Positions 18,760-27,300 of a stretch of 64,000 nt of DNA are shown here, piece by piece; the stretch's first letter is position 1; every line of letters begins with the position of its first letter. Under the pieces are notes generated by a model. That model had not been told where the DNA came from. It saw nothing but the letters and a program-made list of their open reading frames with translations, and searched no databases. The stretch lies in contig NZ_VIVL01000004.1 of NCBI RefSeq assembly GCF_007828835.1, positions 310,001 through 374,000 of the forward strand. Reading direction: 5' to 3'. Made by a program: the position numbers and the translations under genes. The DNA is from Variovorax beijingensis. Its GTDB lineage: Bacteria > Pseudomonadota > Gammaproteobacteria > Burkholderiales > Burkholderiaceae_C.

Positions 18760-18810
18760 ACCGGGCTGGATACGAATGGAACTGGGATTTCTGAGTTTTG
18801 GCGGAGAAAG

Positions 18811-18820
18811 GTACCGACAA
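18811..18820. other. Candidate integrase arm-type site, left end
   Basis: GTACCGACAA, followed by ATACCTGC, lies 50 bases inside the remote attachment site. The same two words occur beside the integrase gene at the right end (53371-53404). Both ends also have TTTGGCGG nearby. A role in integrase binding is inferred. Confidence 0.45.
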
Positions 18821-18857
18821 AAATACCTGCAAAATGAACGGCGTGCAAGAGTGCTGC

Positions 18858-19156
18858 GTCCGCTTCCAGTTTGAATCTCACGGCCGTGGCCTTATTCAGC
18901 TTACCTGGGAAGACGCCTGCATCGCCGCGGGCCATGCGTTCGGCGTGGGCTTCGGCACCATCGCGAGCTGCTGCTGCAGCCGCAGCTCGCGGCGCAGTCG
19001 GCCTGCTGGTTCTTCGCCGTGTTCAAGGACTGCTTGCGAGCGGCCGAGCCGGGTGATGTTTACGGCGTGACCGCCCGCGTCAACGATCCGGTGCGCCTGA
19101 AGCTCGCGGAGCGCAAGGCAATCACGGCGCGTGCCTACAAGGTGCTGAGCCAATGA
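18858..19156 (+). pseudogene. Phage endolysin remnant (glycoside hydrolase 19 type), frameshifted
   Basis: One frame reads FESHGRGLIQLTWEDACIAA, containing the GRGLIQLT motif of GH19 endolysins. Near 18950 the homology moves to another frame reading ELLLQPQLAAQSACWFFAV, then EPGDVYGVTARVN and the C-terminal AERKAITARAYKVLSQ. These two parts join into the C-terminal half of a GH19 lysozyme with one apparent frameshift. The N-terminal half is missing, lost close to the attachment site. The gene would end in an ATGA overlap with the Rz-like gene. It is non-functional as read. Confidence 0.7.
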
Positions 19157-19430
19157 AGTTCCTCGACATCGTGCCTTCGTGGCTCTGCGCTACTGCTCGC
19201 GCTGGCGCTTGCTGTGGCGGGCGTGGAGCGCACGCAAGTGCTCAAGGCAAGGGCCGATGTGTCCAAGGCGCAGAAAGCCCCTCCGATGAAAAGCTCGACT
19301 GTCACGCCGAGAACACCCGCCATGCGCTGGCCGCGCTCGAAGACCTGCAGCGCGTGCTCGCGATGCAGGCGGCCCACGCCAAAGCCCAAAAGGAAAACGT
19401 CGATGCCTATGAAAAAGAAACTAGCCTTGC
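19153..19430 (+). pseudogene. Rz-like i-spanin remnant with two frameshifts
   Basis: The start MKFLDIVPSWL overlaps the endolysin stop. The membrane helix and next stretch (ALALAVAGVERTQVLKARAD) continue in a second frame, and the homology then returns to the first frame with SDEKLDCHAENTRHALAALE and a coiled-coil-like tail to about 19430. A short N-terminal membrane helix followed by a charged helical periplasmic part is the Rz layout. Two compensating indels would restore it. Identification is by layout and position; confidence is moderate. Confidence 0.6.
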
Positions 19431-19433
19431 TCG

Positions 19434-19646
19434 ATGGCCGTCGCCGCGCTGCTGCTGGCGATGCTGAGCGGATGCGCAAGCAGCTTGCTGCCTTCGCCGC
19501 CCGTGATCGGGACCAAGCCGCAAGCGACCCCGCTGCCTGCCTCCTTATCGCGGATCGATCCGCTGTCCTGGGAGGCCTGGCTGCGCGAGGTCGAGAGCTA
19601 CTTGAGCGAGGTCGACTCGTTGTTGAGCAGCGAGATGCCGAAATAG
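19434..19646 (+). CDS. Rz1-like lysis lipoprotein (o-spanin), N-terminus possibly altered
   Basis: A 70-residue protein: MAVAALLLAMLSGCASSLLP has a good lipobox (MLSGC) followed by a Pro-rich stretch (PSPPVIGTKPQATPLPAS), typical of outer-membrane spanins. The original start was probably further upstream, because MKKKLALL is encoded just before it in another frame; this suggests one more indel in the signal peptide. As it stands the frame still encodes a usable lipoprotein signal. It is the last piece of the decayed lysis cassette. Confidence 0.55.
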   Translation: MAVAALLLAMLSGCASSLLPSPPVIGTKPQATPLPASLSRIDPLSWEAWLREVESYLSEVDSLLSSEMPK

Positions 19647-19924
19647 GGGCGTTGTTGGGTACGTCAAGAATGATCGAGCGCTGATGGCGCCATAGCGGCG
19701 AGGGGCCGCAAGCTTGGCTGATCGGCACTTCGCGGACACGACTCGCGAGTGCAAGTCGCAGGGTGTTCGGTCGCGCGGACATGCGAGCCCGATGCGCTTC
19801 ACCGCAATGCTCGACAACGGGCTTGTTGCGAAAATCGCACTATATGGAGACAACTTTTAACCCAACCGCCACTGTGGTAGCATTTTGTAATGCGCAGGCG
19901 TCTCGCCTGTTTGCCGCACTCGAC

Positions 19925-20152
19925 ATGCAAAGTTGTTAGATAAGAGTCTGGAAGCAGACGTCAGTCTATGAAGTTCATAGTCTGGCTTGAGGGGTGAGGG
20001 GGGTTACCATCCGTCCCTTCGTCCCGAAGAGAGTTAGTCGCAGGGTTTGGCCATGATGGGTATGGCAGTAGCTGACGACTTGTCGAGGTAAGCAGCATGC
20101 CCATCAGCACCCTATGGTATGGGTTGGCCAAGCCACTATGATCTACTTGCAT
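19925..20152 (+). ncRNA. Candidate retron msr-msd RNA
   Basis: It lies directly upstream of a retron-type reverse transcriptase and has the expected parts. Candidate a1/a2 end repeats are ATGCAAAGT (19925-19933) and ACTTGCAT (20145-20152), pairing with one bulge. A TTAG with a possible branching guanosine at 19939 follows a1. Short msr hairpins are GTCTG/CAGAC (19946-19959), CTATGAA/TTCATAG (19966-19980) and CTTCG/CGAAG (20017-20029). A long msd-like hairpin is formed by TTGGCCA/TGGCCAA (20047-20053 with 20125-20131) and an 11-bp stem (20054-20064 with 20096-20106), capped by GCTG/CAGC and CGAC/GTCG. The fold was derived by eye; exact ends and the branch base are inferred. Confidence 0.75.
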
Positions 20153-20167
20153 CTGTAGGGACGGGTT

Positions 20168-21376
20168 TTGACGCAGCCGCAGCGATTCGACCCAATAAAG
20201 GTGTCAGCGGAGTCAATAGCAACTATTGACTCACTTTGCGGGGCGCTAGGTATCGGCGCCGCTGAGCTCGCCCAAGCTCGAGGCCTGGCCCCATCTGAAC
20301 GGTACATTCAGAAAGAGCTGCCCAAAAAAGACGGCTCAACTCGAATAGTCCACAATCCGCACTATCTTGTGCGGAGAATTCAGCGTCGGATCAACAGGCG
20401 AATATTTTCCAACCCCAGTGTCATAAGTTGGCCCGATCACATATTTGGGTCAATTCCCAACGATGACACCTATGAGTCCTTGGTGTATGAGAAGGACTAC
20501 GTGAACTGCGCAAGGCAGCATTGTGGGGCGAAAAGTATCTTATCAATAGATATCAAGGACTTTTTCGACAATATTCATCGAGATCAAGTTTCTCGAATTT
20601 TCAAAAACTTCCTTCATTACTCTGATGTGGTTGCAGAGGCGCTTACCGACATTTGCTGCAAAGATGCCAGCATTGTTCAAGGTGCGCTAACGTCAAGCTA
20701 CCTTGCAACATTGTGCCTATTTCGAGAGGAAGGCGCGTTGGTTAAGCGATTGGGCTATAAGGGGCTGGTCTATACAAGGCTGGTCGATGATATAACCATC
20801 TCTTCAAAAATTTCAAATTACGATTTCTCGTACGCTCTTGGGCAGGCGGTTCAGATGCTTAGCGAAGCCGATCTTCCGCTTAATGCAAAGAAAACCAGAA
20901 TCCAATACGCTTCCATGAAGCCTTTAATGGTGCATGGCCTTCGTGTGGATTTTCAGCAGCCGAGATTGCCACCGGAAGAGGCCAAAAGAATCCGAGCGGC
21001 TGTCAAAAATCTTGAATTGCTTGCCGCGAGTCCTGGCTACAGAGCGTCTAGGGCGTATCGAAAAGATTTTAATCGCTGCATGGGACGGGTTAATAAGCTG
21101 CGACGTGTGGAGCACAATCAACACCCAGTGCTTATTGCGCGACTCCGAAAGATTCTTCCATTGCCCTCACATTCCGATATTGTGAGGGCTGAACAAATAA
21201 TCCAAAGACTCAAAAAAGATATGAGTCGGCCAAACTATCAGGGAAGTTTTTGGTTTCATAAGCGGTGCCATGTCGCGGCTGAACGCTTAGGGATTTTGGG
21301 GCGTTCCTTTCCGAAAAAGGCGAAAGAGCTCCGCGAGCAATTGAAACTAATTCGGCCGTCAACTGGGTATGAATAA
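20168..21376 (+). CDS. Retron reverse transcriptase
   Basis: A 402-residue bacterial reverse transcriptase of the retron class that would copy the adjacent RNA into branched msDNA. Motifs by residue: KKDGSTRIVHNPHYLVRRIQ (53-72), DIKDFF (128-133), QGALTSS (171-177), LVDDITIS (205-212) where YADD is usual, NAKKTRIQYA (239-248), and VHGL (255-258) at the place of the retron VTG motif. The catalytic Asp pair is retained. It begins at TTG 20168 with an AGGGA site; a GTG at 20201 is an alternative. Its 3' end overlaps the next gene by eight bases. The region is AT-rich for this window, suggesting transfer. Confidence 0.92.
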   Translation: MTQPQRFDPIKVSAESIATIDSLCGALGIGAAELAQARGLAPSERYIQKELPKKDGSTRIVHNPHYLVRRIQRRINRRIFSNPSVISWPDHIFGSIPNDDTYESLVYEKDYVNCARQHCGAKSILSIDIKDFFDNIHRDQVSRIFKNFLHYSDVVAEALTDICCKDASIVQGALTSSYLATLCLFREEGALVKRLGYKGLVYTRLVDDITISSKISNYDFSYALGQAVQMLSEADLPLNAKKTRIQYASMKPLMVHGLRVDFQQPRLPPEEAKRIRAAVKNLELLAASPGYRASRAYRKDFNRCMGRVNKLRRVEHNQHPVLIARLRKILPLPSHSDIVRAEQIIQRLKKDMSRPNYQGSFWFHKRCHVAAERLGILGRSFPKKAKELREQLKLIRPSTGYE

Positions 21377-22103
21377 GCTAAAAAAGCTCATCGCGAATCA
21401 GTCTCCCAGTGTTGTGGTGCTGGGTTTATTGATTGCAATAATTTTAATTGGCGGTTTGCTGTTGTCGGCCGCGGTGATTGTCGCGACTTCCTTTGAGAAG
21501 GAATTGTTTAGGGCGCCATTTTGCTTATCAAATGCTTGCGTCGCTGCCTATCTGGAATCAACTGGTCAAGGTTTTTTGATTGCAAAAGCGACGTTTGACA
21601 TTGGGGTTGCAATCGCAACAATTGGTGGTATTTTTGTTGCCTTGGTCAGTTACTTTACGACATCGAATAACACCGCTCTAACGAATCACATAGAGCATCT
21701 AAAAGTATTTGGTGAATATTTGGTTGCTGAAATAAATAAGCGCGATAGACTCTCCGGCCAGAACATCGATACCCTGTTATTGTATGGAACGATCTTCAGC
21801 CAATCGAGAGTTGGGAAAACCACGGTTTCAGAAGAGTATAAGCAGTTTATTGAGACGCTAAACTTACTCATACAAGAATCAAATGAGCGCTCTGTCGTAG
21901 GGACTCCGGGAGGCTTTAGCTATATGGATCATCAGCGGAGAATAAAAGATCACATGGCCAAGGCTGGCATTGCGATGTATATGGCCCCGCGTAATGACTA
22001 CTTTGAAATGGAGACGCAATTGTTTTCTCTGCTAAATAGGATTAGCCAATCTTTTTGCCCACCTAAAGCCGTTCCTCATTTGATTAAGAGCTCTTATTAC
22101 TAG
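21369..22103 (+). CDS. Two-transmembrane retron-associated protein (candidate effector)
   Basis: A 244-residue protein with two N-terminal membrane helices (about residues 15-40, VVVLGLLIAIILIGGLLLSA, and about 75-97, GVAIATIGGIFVALVSYF) and a soluble C-terminal domain of about 145 residues ending FCPPKAVPHLIKSSYY. It overlaps the reverse transcriptase by eight bases and shares its AT-rich composition, so the two are one unit. Retron Ec48 uses a two-TM partner as a membrane-damaging effector, and this is the natural comparison. I see no enzymatic motif. Effector function is inferred from context. Confidence 0.8.
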   Translation: MNKLKKLIANQSPSVVVLGLLIAIILIGGLLLSAAVIVATSFEKELFRAPFCLSNACVAAYLESTGQGFLIAKATFDIGVAIATIGGIFVALVSYFTTSNNTALTNHIEHLKVFGEYLVAEINKRDRLSGQNIDTLLLYGTIFSQSRVGKTTVSEEYKQFIETLNLLIQESNERSVVGTPGGFSYMDHQRRIKDHMAKAGIAMYMAPRNDYFEMETQLFSLLNRISQSFCPPKAVPHLIKSSYY

Positions 22104-22387
22104 ACATGGCCTCGGCAAGTTGTTTTTGGAGTTGGCGTGAAGGGAGATAAAGAGCTGGTACCGGCGACTGAGACTTCTGTGCGCTCGCGCAATATCTTGA
22201 CGGGTCTGATGCCGCGATAGACGATCTGTTCGGTCTTTAGCGCTGGGACGGTCCACCGCTCGCCAGGCATCACTTTGTAGTCGCCCGGAGACAGCGGCAG
22301 CTCGCGGTCTTCGTAGCTGCCAACCACGATGGCATGCTGAATCGCTCCGGGGCGATTCAATCTTGGTCTGGACTTACAACCAACCAA
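22100..22387 (-). CDS. Small hypothetical protein overlapping the upstream gene
   Basis: A 95-residue frame from a TTG at 22387, inside the end of the 270-residue gene, with the segments GAIQHAIVVGSYEDRELPLS and GDYKVMPGERWTVPALKTEQ. The composition looks protein-like and it is on the same strand as the helicase operon. A shorter start inside the frame is equally possible. Its stop overlaps the stop of the convergent retron membrane protein. No family is recognised; existence is uncertain. Confidence 0.4.
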   Translation of the reverse strand: MVGCKSRPRLNRPGAIQHAIVVGSYEDRELPLSPGDYKVMPGERWTVPALKTEQIVYRGIRPVKILRERTEVSVAGTSSLSPFTPTPKTTCRGHV

Positions 22388-23169
22388 GCCATAGCCCCAG
22401 CCTTCCCTTCGCCCTTATATAGGCGACGGTCTTCGGACGGGGAACACCCAAACTCCAGCCATTTCACAAGTTCCGCTTCACTGATTTTGTAACCACGCCG
22501 ATCGTCCCCGCCCAGTCCGGTGTGAACTTCAAAGTCTTCGCTGTTGACGGAGGCAATCTGGAGGTAGCGGGTGCCATCGGCGGAATAAAAAATGTAGCCC
22601 TGCTCAAAACCGTAGGCTGGCGGCGTGTCCAACGCCCAGGCCGTGTATGGCTTCTTCTGCTTCACGAAAGTGCGCATGGTCACCCCCAATGTCCCCCAAT
22701 GGTGGCGTTCGATGCGATAGCTCCACCCAACGAAGAGCGCGGCCGGATCCGGGATCTGCTGCGACCGGCTCCGCTTCTTGGTGGAACTTTCTGGAGTGGG
22801 TGTTTCGCCCAATTCGGCCCCAGCCGAGAGTTTGGTCACATCGTCCATGCGGGGCACAGGCATCAGCGATAACGCATGCCCTGATGCTTCTTGGCAGGCT
22901 GCAGCGTAAAGAGAAAGAAATGCGCTCTCGTAAAACACCATCGTTGTGCTTGCGGAGAAGCCGCTTTCTTTGTTCTTGCCGTAGAGAAGGCCAGCTTCGG
23001 TCAGCCGGGTGTAGCTCTTGATCTCTCCGCTTCCAGTGCTCGATCTGTATTCGACCTCTTCTGCCAATCCCATCTGGATCAGGATCGCGTAAAGCGCATT
23101 TACGTTGAGTAAGGCGTTGATGCCCTGAAGTAATTCCTTGGCGGAAGCAGTTCTCATGTTGGGAGTCAT
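22357..23169 (-). CDS. Hypothetical protein in the helicase operon, 270 residues
   Basis: The N-terminus MTPNMRTASAKELLQGINAL continues with a winged-helix-like stretch (LYAILIQMGLAEEVEYRSST and then YTRLTEAGLLYGKN), suggesting a DNA-binding or phage-antirepressor-like (KilAC-type) fold. A Ser/Thr/Lys-rich linker near residues 120-140 precedes a C-terminal domain with VGWSYRIERHHWGTLGVTM and GFEQGYIFYSADGTRYLQI. It is about 100 bases after the BRCT gene on the same strand. I cannot assign a function; the two-part layout is what can be seen. Confidence 0.7.
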   Translation of the reverse strand: MTPNMRTASAKELLQGINALLNVNALYAILIQMGLAEEVEYRSSTGSGEIKSYTRLTEAGLLYGKNKESGFSASTTMVFYESAFLSLYAAACQEASGHALSLMPVPRMDDVTKLSAGAELGETPTPESSTKKRSRSQQIPDPAALFVGWSYRIERHHWGTLGVTMRTFVKQKKPYTAWALDTPPAYGFEQGYIFYSADGTRYLQIASVNSEDFEVHTGLGGDDRRGYKISEAELVKWLEFGCSPSEDRRLYKGEGKAGAMAWLVVSPDQD

Positions 23170-23272
23170 GGGTAAAAGTAGGCGGTATGAAGCCCGCCGG
23201 GCCTAGTCGCGGAGATCGCTGATGAATGTTTGGTCCTACTCTGTGGCAGGCTCATGCGGGTGACCATGGACG

Positions 23273-23887
23273 TTATCCGTGCAATGAAGCGGCCCAAGTA
23301 TCTTCATGCACGATGAACAGCGGCACGCCGGCTTCCTTGTGCTGAATGGCTTTCTCGATCTTGGTGCCGAAGCTGCCATGCTTCCATTCCGCGCTCCCAA
23401 GGCCCCCGACCACAAGGTAGTGCAGCTTCTTGCTGACGCCTGAGATAGCCCCGCCGCGCGTTTCGATGGCTTGCTCGCAGAGCTTGCGCGGCCCGAAAAC
23501 GAAGTCGCCGGTGAAGCAAAAGAGCTTGTTGGGGATCTCGATCCCTTCGAGGCGATCGATCGGCAACTCGGTCACGAAGCCCGCATCTGCAATCTCGTCC
23601 AGCTTGCCGCCGACGAGCTGTCGCAAGGTTTCGGCGAGATGGCTGCGTTCTTCCTCGGTCACAAGCCCATCCGCCAAGATGTTTTCGACCTGGGCGTTAA
23701 TCACCGTGCCTGGCCATGTCAGGGCGACCGTTTCGGCCCCGGTGAGCCACGATTTGAGGAATCTGATTTCGGCATCGTTGAGATGGCCGTCGGACATGAT
23801 GCCCTGGACGATGCCGACCAGCGCCGCACATGAGGTGCGCATCTCGTTTCGGAAGGCCGTCGCTTGGCGCTGATAGACGTTGATCAT
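23273..23887 (-). CDS. BRCT-domain protein with TerB-like N-terminus
   Basis: A 204-residue protein. The N-terminal half is helical with GIVQGIMSDGHLNDAEIRFL and LVTEEERSHLAETLRQLVGG, resembling TerB-type acidic helical domains. The C-terminal half is a BRCT domain as in NAD-dependent DNA ligase: LFCFTGDFVFGPRKLCEQAI, then ETRGGAISGVSKKLHYLVVG and IEKAIQHKEAGVPLFIVHED. BRCT domains bind DNA ends or protein partners. The start ATG overlaps the stop of the 130-residue gene (ATGA), with GGAGG ahead of it. Membership of the helicase operon suggests a part in DNA-end recognition; that is inferred. Confidence 0.85.
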   Translation of the reverse strand: MINVYQRQATAFRNEMRTSCAALVGIVQGIMSDGHLNDAEIRFLKSWLTGAETVALTWPGTVINAQVENILADGLVTEEERSHLAETLRQLVGGKLDEIADAGFVTELPIDRLEGIEIPNKLFCFTGDFVFGPRKLCEQAIETRGGAISGVSKKLHYLVVGGLGSAEWKHGSFGTKIEKAIQHKEAGVPLFIVHEDTWAASLHG

Positions 23888-24276
23888 TCGGCGCCTCCGG
23901 ATTCGCTTACCGCCTTCCAGATGACAGAGGTATCGCCAGTGAATGTGACCGCCATACCGGTCAAGGTGCATGTGCGACTGGCTCCAGCCGCAAGATCGAT
24001 GGACAAATTTTCACCGCGTAGTCCTTGCCACATGGCCAGATAGTGCAGCGCCCCTATACGCTTGCCCGCCTTGATGGCTTTTCCTCCGCCCACCCACGGC
24101 AGACTTGGCAATTCACCGCGCGAAGCCTGTGCGGCCAGTTCGGGAGATTCCTTCGCCTTCTCGATTCCCCTGAGCCAAGAACAGATGAGGCCTTTGTCGG
24201 GACCACCCCATCGTTCCGACCAAGACTCGCCCTGAGATGGGGCAGAGCCGAAATTGCATTCAACGATCATGCTCAT
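23884..24276 (-). CDS. Hypothetical protein between helicase and BRCT genes, 130 residues
   Basis: It begins MSMIVECNFGSAPSQGESWS; a second ATG two codons later is possible. It contains a helical LICSWLRGIEKAKESPELAA segment and a C-terminal beta-rich part. It starts 52 bases after the helicase stop and overlaps the BRCT gene by four bases, so it belongs to the same operon and is probably co-translated with BRCT. No family is recognised. Confidence 0.7.
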   Translation of the reverse strand: MSMIVECNFGSAPSQGESWSERWGGPDKGLICSWLRGIEKAKESPELAAQASRGELPSLPWVGGGKAIKAGKRIGALHYLAMWQGLRGENLSIDLAAGASRTCTLTGMAVTFTGDTSVIWKAVSESGGAE

Positions 24277-24327
24277 TCCATTCGGCGGAGGTGCGGGAAA
24301 AATCCAGAAACCATCTTAGCGCTCGGC

Positions 24328-27300
24328 TCATGGGCAATCATGCGAGCGAACCCTCGGGTCACCGCCAGCGCCGAGCACGACTTCGGCAAGCGGTGTTTCC
24401 CAGTGATCTACCTGCAAGGATGACCAGTAATCTTCGGGTGTTTGGGATCGTGTCCGCACCATCATGGCTACCACGTATGCGGTCCCTCGCTGAAGGGCGG
24501 CGTCATCGACGCTTGCGGCCAGTCGACCAACGATCTGACCGGAGGTTGAAAGGATGAATCGGTCTCTCACTTCGACTGCATCGCCGGTCTTTAGGGCGGC
24601 GATTGCACGATGAATGAGGTTGGCCGGCGCCTTCCTTCCAGCAAATCCAATGTCCATGCTGGCCGGGCCGAGCATGACGTAGCGGCGTTCTAGATTCGCT
24701 CGATGCTGTGGGCGGGCTCGTGGCAGCAGGTCATGGACGCCGCTGACGGTTCCAAGGTCCACGAGATAGGGGTTGCGTCCGCCCTCTGCGCGCATCAGGC
24801 TCAGGGACTCTCGCGCACGGGTCATGGCCACGTAGAGAAGTCGCCGTTCATCTTCTTCATCCCAGCGCCAGTCGGCGCAGTCCATCACGATGACGTGGTC
24901 GAATTCCAGGCCCTTGGCGCCATGTGCAGTCATCAGCTTGATGGCGCTCTCGCGGCCATCCCGTCGCATTTCACCGGCGGCTTCATAGAACAGGTCGAGC
25001 GCTTCGGCGGCTGGAACGGTGTCTGCCTGCAGCGTGGCGGCGACGTCATCGACGATATCGAGAAGATCCAGCAACGCAGGATTTCTGGGCTGGGCGCGTT
25101 GCAGATACCTCAGGGATCTGCGCAGCGCGCCGAGGCGCACCATGCGCAGCTGTCGCCGCCTCAGTGCCTGGGCCAATGCCCAGCCTTCGCGCATGCGCAT
25201 CAGCGCGATCTGTCCCTTGGCAGCTTCCGGGCCGGTGGTCTCGCAGGGAAGGCCTTCGACATCGCAAATGGCCCTCATCTTTTCCAGCGGGGCGTGGGTT
25301 CGGCAGAGCACCGCGATCTCCGAGAGCTTGACCGTCGGATCGAGGCGCCGGATGCGCTGGATCTCCGCGTGGACCAGTTGGACCTGAAGGTTCGGGTCCG
25401 CCGGACTGGTGATCAGCCGTACCGCGCCTCGGTTTTCCTGGTCGATCGCGGCCCAGCGTCCGCCTGGCGGATCGTCCTTGCGCCGGGCGTCGATCCGGAT
25501 CGGGTGATCGACCTTCATGCGGTCGACACCGCGCTGGATCACATGGTTCGCGGCCGAGATGATGTTCTGGGTAGAGCGGAAGTTCTCGACCAGGTAGGTG
25601 AGCTCTCCTTCATAGTCGGTCTGGAAGCGCCGAATGAACTCGATGTTCGCGCCCTTGAAGGAGTAGATGTTCTGGTCATCGTCTCCCACGGCCATGATGC
25701 TCAGCTTGGTGTCGGCGTCTGATCGCCGGCGGCCGGCGAGGGCGCTGACCAGTGCGTACTGCTGTTCATCGATGTCCTGGTACTCGTCGACGAAAATGTA
25801 TTCGTAGCCCTGGAGCAAGCGATCGCGGACTTCGTCAGCGTCGATCAGCGCCGAGCTCTTGCCTTCGAGCAGGTCGATGGCGTCCTGGAGCATCTTCTTG
25901 AAGTCGACACTGCTGGAGGTGCGCTCTGCCCCGGCCAGGCTGGTTCCGGTCAAGCGCAGCGCCATCGCGTGGTAGGTCATGACCAGTACGCCGTGTGCAT
26001 CGTCTCCGGCGAGCGTCATCAATCGGCGACGCAGCTGGATGGCCGCCCCCCGGTTGTAGGCCAGCGCGATGATGCGTCCCGGATTCACCCGCAATACGCG
26101 CAGCAAGTAGGCGATGCGGTGGACGATCACCCGCGTCTTGCCGGACCCTGGACCCGCCAAGACGAGCTGATTGCCTGTCCGCGGCTGCGTGACCAGGGCT
26201 TGCTGCACGGGATGATGCAGGTCATCGACAATGCGCTGGTAGGACTCGTCCGTGGTCTTGCGCTCCAGGAGGTCTGCGCGCCCGCGGAAGAATTCCTTGA
26301 TGAACTGCTTGTGGGGCAGGGTGAAGTAGGCCTTGACCAGAGCAAGCGCTTTCGCCGGATCTTCCGCGCCCAGCTTGGCGTACTCGTGCATGACGTGCGT
26401 CTGCAGCGTCCGTTCCTTGTAGAACTCTTCCAGGGGCGCAAACGAGGCTTGATTGAACCGCCTGGACGTGTCCTCGTCCATCTGGATGGTCATGGCAGAG
26501 CGGAAGACGGACCTGCCTTTGTCCAGTTCGAGCACGCGCGTCTGGTGAAGATAGAGCAGCGCATTCTCCAGCGCCACGTCGGGCTCGCGCAGCTGGGTCT
26601 TCAGAACCAGATCGTCACTGAGCGCGTCGATCAATGCCTGGGCCTTGCACTCCACCAGGCATGCGCCCTTGACGCCGTCTGGCACCTCTGCGAGCAGCCG
26701 CGTGAGCGTGACTTGGGCGACGGCACGGCGCAGTTCGCAGATCCTGCGAATCTGGGACCAAGGCCGACGCAAGGTGACGCGCAGGGTGTCATCACCCAGC
26801 GATTGCAGCTGGATCATGCTGCGCTTGTCGTTGCCGGAGCCGAAACCGTCGGCCATGGACCGCAAACAAGCCCGGACCTGAGTGGGGTCGAGCCGGCCTT
26901 TTTCGTCGTCGAGTTTCAGACGACCGCGCAACTCCGTGCAGACCGCTCGGAGATTCAGGTGTTGTTGCGCTTCGTCTTGATCCGCATCCGGCGCGTTTTC
27001 AGCCATGAGCTCGATAAGCTCCTTCTCCATGGCACTCAGATATTCGAGGCGAGATGCGGACGCGCCCCTCACGCCGCGCATCAGGCGCACCGTCAGTCCG
27101 AGGTCATTGACCAGGATGCCCAGCTTGGCCAGTTGGTGAACGATGCGGAAGCATTCCTCCGGCCGGATGCCCGCGTCGAGCATGAGCTCGTCGGTACTCA
27201 GCCCCTCGGGCGTGTCAGACCGGAACAGGGCGGTGGCGACAGCGAGAAATTTTTGCTGAACGCTGGCGGAAAAATCCGCCTTGTCGATGCGGTCCTTGGC

